8,464 nucleotides of DNA, taken from the NCBI GenBank assembly GCA_030040455.1, contig JASHTR010000354.1:1-8464 (forward strand), given 5' to 3'. This stretch comes from Terriglobia bacterium (GTDB lineage: Bacteria > Acidobacteriota > Terriglobia > UBA7540). The position numbers and the translations under genes were made by a program. This document shows, piece by piece, positions 8,013-8,464 of this stretch. Position 1 is the stretch's first letter. Every line of letters begins with the position of its first letter. The notes beneath the pieces were generated by a model, which ran no database searches, was not told where the DNA came from, and saw only the letters and a list, made by a program, of their open reading frames with translations.

Positions 8013-8041
8013 TTCTTAAATCATTTTTTGAAGCGCTTCAA
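8013..8041 (-). promoter_or_regulatory. Possible slipin promoter with a palindromic operator over its -35
   Basis: A perfect 14-bp palindrome, TTGAAGCGCTTCAA, occupies 8028-8041. On the minus strand its first six bases (TTGAAG) resemble a -35 box, and 17 bases further on is TAAGAA (8018-8013), a weak -10 candidate. The palindrome with a central CG looks like a LacI-family operator half-site pair. The layout would place a repressor over RNA polymerase, about 93 bases before the slipin start. The -10 match is only three of six, so this is tentative. Confidence 0.3.
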
Positions 8042-8090
8042 CCAGACACAGCCGGAAGTTTGGGGCTCACGCCGTCATTTCAATCGGCTT

Positions 8091-8130
8091 GAGGAAAATC
8101 TCTTCCTCAGGAAGAAGAATATTTTCTTCT
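8091..8130 (-). other. Two small hairpins after nfeD
   Basis: Five bases past the nfeD stop the minus strand carries a 7-bp stem AGAAGAA/TTCTTCT with a 4-base loop (8113-8130). A second 6-bp stem GAGGAA/TTCCTC with a 6-base loop follows (8091-8108). Neither is followed by a T-run, so they are not ordinary intrinsic terminators. They may protect or process the nfeD transcript. Together with the palindrome at 8028-8041 they account for much of the 214-base gap before slipin. Confidence 0.35.
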
Positions 8131-8134
8131 GGTT

Positions 8135-8464
8135 TTACATCGAAGAATCCCTCTCCGGATCAACTACAAGAATCAGCCCTTCAACGGCGCGCACGCGCAC
8201 CAGCTTGCCAGCCGGAACCGTCTCCGTGGCCCTCGCATTCCAAAGTTCGCCGTGAACCAGAATTTTCCCGGCGGGGGCAAGGTCTGTCCGAGCCACGCCG
8301 ATGGAATCCACCATCCCTTCCGCGCCAGTCACCGCTTTCTGGCGGACGGCAAGGATGGCGGCCCGGAAAAGAAGTAGGGTGATGAAAGCAAGCGGAAGCG
8401 TTACGCTCAGCGAGGTGCCCAGATGGATGTGCGCGCCGGGCCAGGGTGTCCTGATGAGAATCAA
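8135..8464 (-). CDS. NfeD family protein, C-terminal part
   Basis: The last 109 residues and TAA stop of an NfeD protein; the gene continues past the right edge, and the TTG at the very edge is most likely an internal codon. The visible part has a membrane helix at about 19-40, then the NfeD OB-fold domain at about 43-103, with the typical run VTGAEGMVDSIGVARTDLAP, GKILVHGELWNARA and the VPAGKLVRVRAVEGL segment. The phrase before the helix (LIRTPWPG) resembles long NfeD proteins that carry an N-terminal ClpP-like serine protease domain, but that domain is outside the window. NfeD works with slipin/stomatin in membrane protein quality control, and slipin is the next gene. Confidence 0.88.
   Translation of the reverse strand: MILIRTPWPGAHIHLGTSLSVTLPLAFITLLLFRAAILAVRQKAVTGAEGMVDSIGVARTDLAPAGKILVHGELWNARATETVPAGKLVRVRAVEGLILVVDPERDSSM

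Noticed and set aside
7981..8134. A small plus-strand gene in the nfeD-slipin gap (open frame from 8001)
   Set aside because: It runs antisense into nfeD, has no ribosome site, and its sequence is explained by hairpins and a palindrome.

Overview
The window carries six protein genes: one partial gene at each edge and four complete genes between. Coding density is high and there are no tRNAs, rRNAs, transposases or CRISPR arrays. The GC-rich sequence, the long cytosolic GH63-like glucosidase, and the mix of a sugar-acid dehydratase with standard Gram-negative envelope genes (apolipoprotein N-acyltransferase, SPOR protein) point to a diderm soil-type bacterium. Acidobacteriota is my best guess, but this is inference from gene content and has not been tested by a search.

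Left part (1-3562): two divergent sugar genes. A D-galactonate dehydratase (dgoD, minus strand, cut by the window edge) faces away from an 879-residue MGH1/GH63-like glucosidase (plus strand). The 228-base gap between them holds an unusually strong nested stem-loop (717-776) in the dgoD leader and a degenerate REP-like palindrome (803-827). The gene content suggests sugar and oligosaccharide breakdown, but a shared pathway is not shown.

Right part (3663-8464): five minus-strand genes, transcribed in the order nfeD (partial) > slipin/SPFH > SPOR protein > lnt > prfB. Gaps are 214, 67, 111 and 32 bases, so at least slipin to prfB could be one operon. A possible extra promoter lies in the nfeD-slipin gap. 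NfeD and slipin form a known membrane-protease/SPFH partnership. The SPOR protein is a single-pass peptidoglycan-binding protein. Lnt finishes lipoprotein maturation. RF2 (prfB) terminates translation and carries the classic autoregulatory +1 frameshift site. prfB converges on the glucosidase gene, with a hairpin terminator just past its stop.

The most interesting points are small-scale. A REP-like palindrome supplies the last 16 codons and stop of lnt, and a related copy lies 4 kb away. lnt has no ATG, GTG or TTG start far enough upstream to cover its expected N-terminus. The prfB recoding site is reached from a GTG start. The dgoD leader folds into a roughly 60-nt hairpin. I see no new defence, mobile or biosynthetic system here and do not claim one.
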